Of a DNA stretch of 64,000 nucleotides, positions 61,044-64,000 are shown piece after piece. The DNA is from Lucinisca nassula. Taxonomy: Eukaryota > Mollusca > Bivalvia > Lucinida > Lucinidae. The stretch lies in NCBI GenBank assembly GCA_963580285.1, contig OY757026.1, positions 48,149,143-48,213,142 of the forward strand, in the 5' to 3' direction. The position numbers and the translations under genes are program-made. The number at the start of each line of letters is the position of its first letter. Position 1 is the stretch's first letter. Under the pieces are notes generated by a model. The model searched no databases and was not told where the DNA came from. It was given only the letters and a program-made list of their open reading frames with translations.

Positions 61044-62595
61044 GATCTGACTATAGCCCCGCTTCAGCGCTGTCAGAGAAGAAAGTTATTTAAGCTGCAG
61101 AGAAAACAGTTATGAATAAGAAATAACTGTTGAAAATTTTACATTATCTGGAAAAACTCTAAGAGTTGTGAGCCCTTGTCCCTCATTTCAATGAGCATGA
61201 TACATTACCAGAATGTCCATGTTTATACTAAATTTCATCTTCCATTTTTCAATGTTCAAAGGGTAATAACTCCTAAAGTAGGCAAATCACAGTCAGGGTT
61301 CCTGCGCTCTGCACATTGTCTCATGGTGCTTTACACTTGTGTGAAGTGTCATGAAAATATCTCAAATGGTTTGTGAGTTATGGAGCCGACACAGTCAAAA
61401 TTGCCTTTTTAAATGTTCAAAGGGCAATAACTCCTAAAGTAGGCAAACCAGAGTTATGGTTCCTGCACTCTGCACATCATCTCAAGGTGCTTTTCATTTA
61501 TTTGAAGTTTCATGAAAATATCAGAAACGGTTATGGAGCGGACATAGTTAAAATTGCCATTTTTTAATATTCAAAAGCCTATAACTGAAAAAGTAGACAA
61601 TCCAGAGTTTGGGTTCCTGCGCTCTGCACACGTAATATGGTGCTTTACATTTGTGTGAAGTTTCATAAAATTATCTCAAACGGTTTTTGAGTTATCGAGC
61701 AAAGACGGCTAAAATTGATATTTTTCAATATTCAAAGGGAAATAACTCAAAAATTAGGCAATCCAGAGTTATGGTTCCTGCACTCTGCACACCATCTCAT
61801 GGTGTTTAATGTTTGTGTGAAGTTTCATGAAAATATGTGAATCGGTTTTAAAGTTATGGAGCGGACACGAAAATTGTTAACAGACACAGACAGACACACA
61901 GAAAATACGAAAACCAGAGTTATGGTTCTTGCACTCTGCCCATTGTCTCATAGTGCTTAACATTTGTGTGAAGTTTCATGAAATTATCTCAAACGGTTTT
62001 CGAGTTATGAAGCGGACACTGTTAAAATTGCCATTTTTCAATGTTCAAAGGGCAATAACTCCAAAAATAAGCAATGCAGAGTTATGGTTCCTGCGCTCTG
62101 CACATCGTCTCATAGTGCTTAACATTTGTGTGAAGTTTCCTAAAAATATCTCAAACGGTTTTCGAGTTATGAAGCGGACACAATTAAAATTGCCATTTTT
62201 CAATGTTCAAAGGGCAATAACTCCAAAAGTAGGCAATCCACAGTTATAATTCCTTCGCTCTGCACATTGTCTTATGGTGTTTAACATTTGTGTGAAGTTT
62301 CATGAAAATATGTTAAGCAGATACAAAGTTATGGAGCCAACACAAATTAACGGAATCACGGAATTACGGAAAATGTTCAAAGGGCAATAACTCCAAAAGT
62401 AGGCAATCCACAGTTATAATTCCTTCGCTCTGCACATTGTCTTATGGTGTTTAACATTTGTGTGAAGTTTCATGAAAATATGTTAAGCAGATACAAAGTT
62501 ATGGAGCCAACACAAATTAACGGAATCACGGAATGACAGAAGGACATGGCAAATCCAATATAGCCCCACTTTTTCAAAGCGGGGCTATAAAAAGG
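61044..62595 (+). mobile_element. TRE-15: ~157-bp-period array, GGGGCTATA termini
   Basis: Left TATAGCCCCGCT at 61052, right TATAGCCCCACTTTTTCAAA-GCGGGGCTATAAAAA hairpin ending 62594. Eight to nine units with CAAAGGGCAATAACTCC, GTTCCTGCGCTCTGCACAT, TGTGTGAAGTTTCATGAAAA and TTATGGAGCGGACAC. The last two units (from 62205 and 62375, offset 170) are almost identical over ~160 bp. Open frames here are by-products. Confidence 0.75.
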
Positions 62596-62639
62596 CCATG
62601 TTGTTAATGTCAAGAGTGTAACTGCACTCAGTAAGAAAT

Positions 62640-62835
62640 TCTGTGACTTGATACATTTACATGGTAACCCCTATCCTGCTGAATAACTTAGCCGCACCCA
62701 CTTCTGGCTATCAGCCAATCAGATTACATGATATAAGGTTTGTGTTCAAATTCACTAGCTGAATGAGTGTAGATCTTGATCAGATGTCTTCTTCAGAAGC
62801 CATCTGATCTGGACCTGCACTATTCGGAAAGGTAG
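62640..62835. repeat. MITE related to 39716-39929
   Basis: CCTATCCTGCTGAATAACTT, GATCAGATGTCTTCTTCAGA / AGCCATCTGATC core; ends decayed. Confidence 0.55.
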
Positions 62836-62929
62836 GAGTTGTCATGTTTAAATTTTTTGCTATTTTTTATACATGTGTTTACACAAGTTACAATTTAAAT
62901 TGCACTTGCTTTATATATGAAATATATAA

Positions 62930-63556
62930 AATATGAAATATGAAAAAAAGAAGAAAGAACAGATGAACAAATAGACAGATGATGCTAATTGCCTTTTACA
63001 CAATATAAGTCATCATGACTGCAAAGTATGTCAAGTTTGAGGGTTCTAGCTCTTGTGATTCTTGAGAAATCTTTGATGAAAAATTAAACTTTATGGAGGG
63101 ACAGACAGATTTGATTTGAGGTTTAACGTCCCCGTCAACACTGCAAAGGTCATATTGGAGACGTTGCTTCCAATTTTGTGGGACTTTTACCCGATACTGA
63201 GATGAAATGACATCTTAAGCCCTGTCGCCCAATGAAACCAATAAAGTTTATAAGCATGGACAGTTCGACACTCGCACCGCTTTGCCTGTGCAGGCTTAGA
63301 TCCTCTAAGCGGTTTATCAGTAATCGTGTGCGGGTCGGTTTCAGCTCTGCGTGGAAGCATCATGCAGCCCATCTATTTCTTCAAGCCCCGATGGGCAGGG
63401 GCCAAGAGGGACAGACAGAAGGATGGAAAGAACGATGCACAGACTGACAGATGGAAGGAGTTGTAAACCAATATACACCACCCCAGCCGATCGCACCCCC
63501 CCCCCCCCCCCCCTCCCACACACACACACACTTTTTCTAAGACGGGGTATAACAAA
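62930..63556 (+). mobile_element. TRE-16: hairpin-class element interrupted by a SINE
   Basis: AAGTATGTCAAGTTTGAGGG and CTTGAGAAATCTTTGATGAA resemble TRE-12 units. AGGGACAGACAGA and GGATGGAAAGAACG tract, then a C run plus (CA)n (about 63487-63531) and a degraded GACGGGGTATAACA end. SINE at 63110-63405 inside. Confidence 0.5.
63110..63405 (-). mobile_element. SINE-like retroposon copy 20, perfect 14-bp target duplication
   Basis: 296 bp on the minus strand, flanked by GAGGGACAGACAGA at 63096-63109 and 63406-63419. Same length as copy 8, which supports the family boundaries. Confidence 0.95.
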
Positions 63557-63794
63557 AGCTCTGGAAAAGGAGGAGAATAAGTAATGAAGACAATCTTGGG
63601 ATATTATATACATATTTTCTAAGCACTTGTAAGAATGGTCTCTTAGAGGAGAACAAGTATCCACAAACCTGTGTTTCTAAGTTTCTAACAAGCAATGTTT
63701 TTAACAAGAAATAAGGAAAACTACATCTGAAAATGTCATCTGCTTATGTCGTCTGCTCATTTTTTTTTGCAAACTTTTTAAAAAAATTTTTGCA

Positions 63795-63875
63795 GACAGG
63801 TAAACAGTGTGGGCCCAGATCAGACTGCTCCTACAGGAGCAGTCTGCTCTGGGTCCACACTGTTTGCAAAAATTA
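63795..63875. repeat. Palindromic MITE core
   Basis: GTAAACAGTGTGGGCCCAGA - TCAGACTGCTCCTACAGGAG - CAGTCTGCTCTGGGTCCACA. The last 125 bases of the window and 63557-63794 show nothing else. Confidence 0.7.
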
Positions 63876-64000
63876 CTTAGGTAACAGGCAGACGGCAAAG
63901 CAGACGACAAAAGTTGTGATTGACATTTTATGGGTTAACAAGAAAAGAGGAAAACTACCCTTTATTCTTCATTATTCCTCCTTATGTGAACTGTGAGATG

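Noticed and set aside
63341..63664. 107-residue minus-strand frame with a Gly-rich run
   Set aside because: Covers a C homopolymer, a CA repeat and a SINE end; not coding.

Overview
This is animal nuclear DNA, most likely from a bivalve mollusc. Three things point that way: spliced genes with GT-AG introns, a host gene matching animal USP37, and a dense load of tandem-repeat-bearing elements with terminal hairpins, SINEs and TTAA/TA/hAT MITEs of kinds known from clam, oyster and mussel genomes. The organism is an inference; no search was possible. There are no prokaryotic features.

Host gene: ten minus-strand exons between 23769 and 58785 join in one continuous frame (403 complete codons). 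They encode the middle of a USP37-type ubiquitin-specific protease: the stretch before the catalytic domain, the Cys box (GNTCYMN), the DAHEF segment, two CXXC pairs of the zinc finger, the HLKRY block and one ubiquitin-interacting motif. The N-terminal exons lie beyond the right edge. The later UIMs and the His box were not found and should lie beyond the left edge, so 1-23768 is probably one very large intron.

Transposon layer: a 5'-truncated LINE (1-1494); a very young LTR retrotransposon (5249-8039; LTRs differ at one base, TSD TAAGG, initiator-Met tRNA primer site, gag-protease only); a complete-looking 6.3-kb hAT transposon (16352-22667) with an intact two-exon 789-residue BED/hAT transposase; a 1.2-kb non-autonomous hAT (42701-43937); a pogo/Tc1-like element (49155-50234); about 20 copies of one ~296-bp SINE-like retroposon; two tRNA-derived SINE families; and several MITE families flanked by TTAA or TA, some sharing one central palindrome.

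Most striking layer: at least sixteen modular elements, here called TRE-1 to TRE-16. Members have a short left hairpin, an internal tandem array, an ACGG/ACGC-rich microsatellite and a right hairpin followed by AAAAA. The cores are unrelated or diverged (period ~120 to ~334 bp) but the termini keep the same folds through compensating base changes. They are nested in each other up to three deep (51541-55630). Two interrupted hosts give filled-site/empty-site comparisons placing insertion at TTT^AAA without an obvious target duplication. The best match in known biology is the pearl / Helentron-like (HINE) or tandem-repeat-MITE class of bivalves.

Layout: 1-16312 LINE, TREs and LTR element; 16352-22667 hAT; 22770-24800 duplicated non-coding units; 23769-58785 USP37 exons among SINEs, MITEs and TREs; 58862-64000 TREs, SINEs and MITE remnants.
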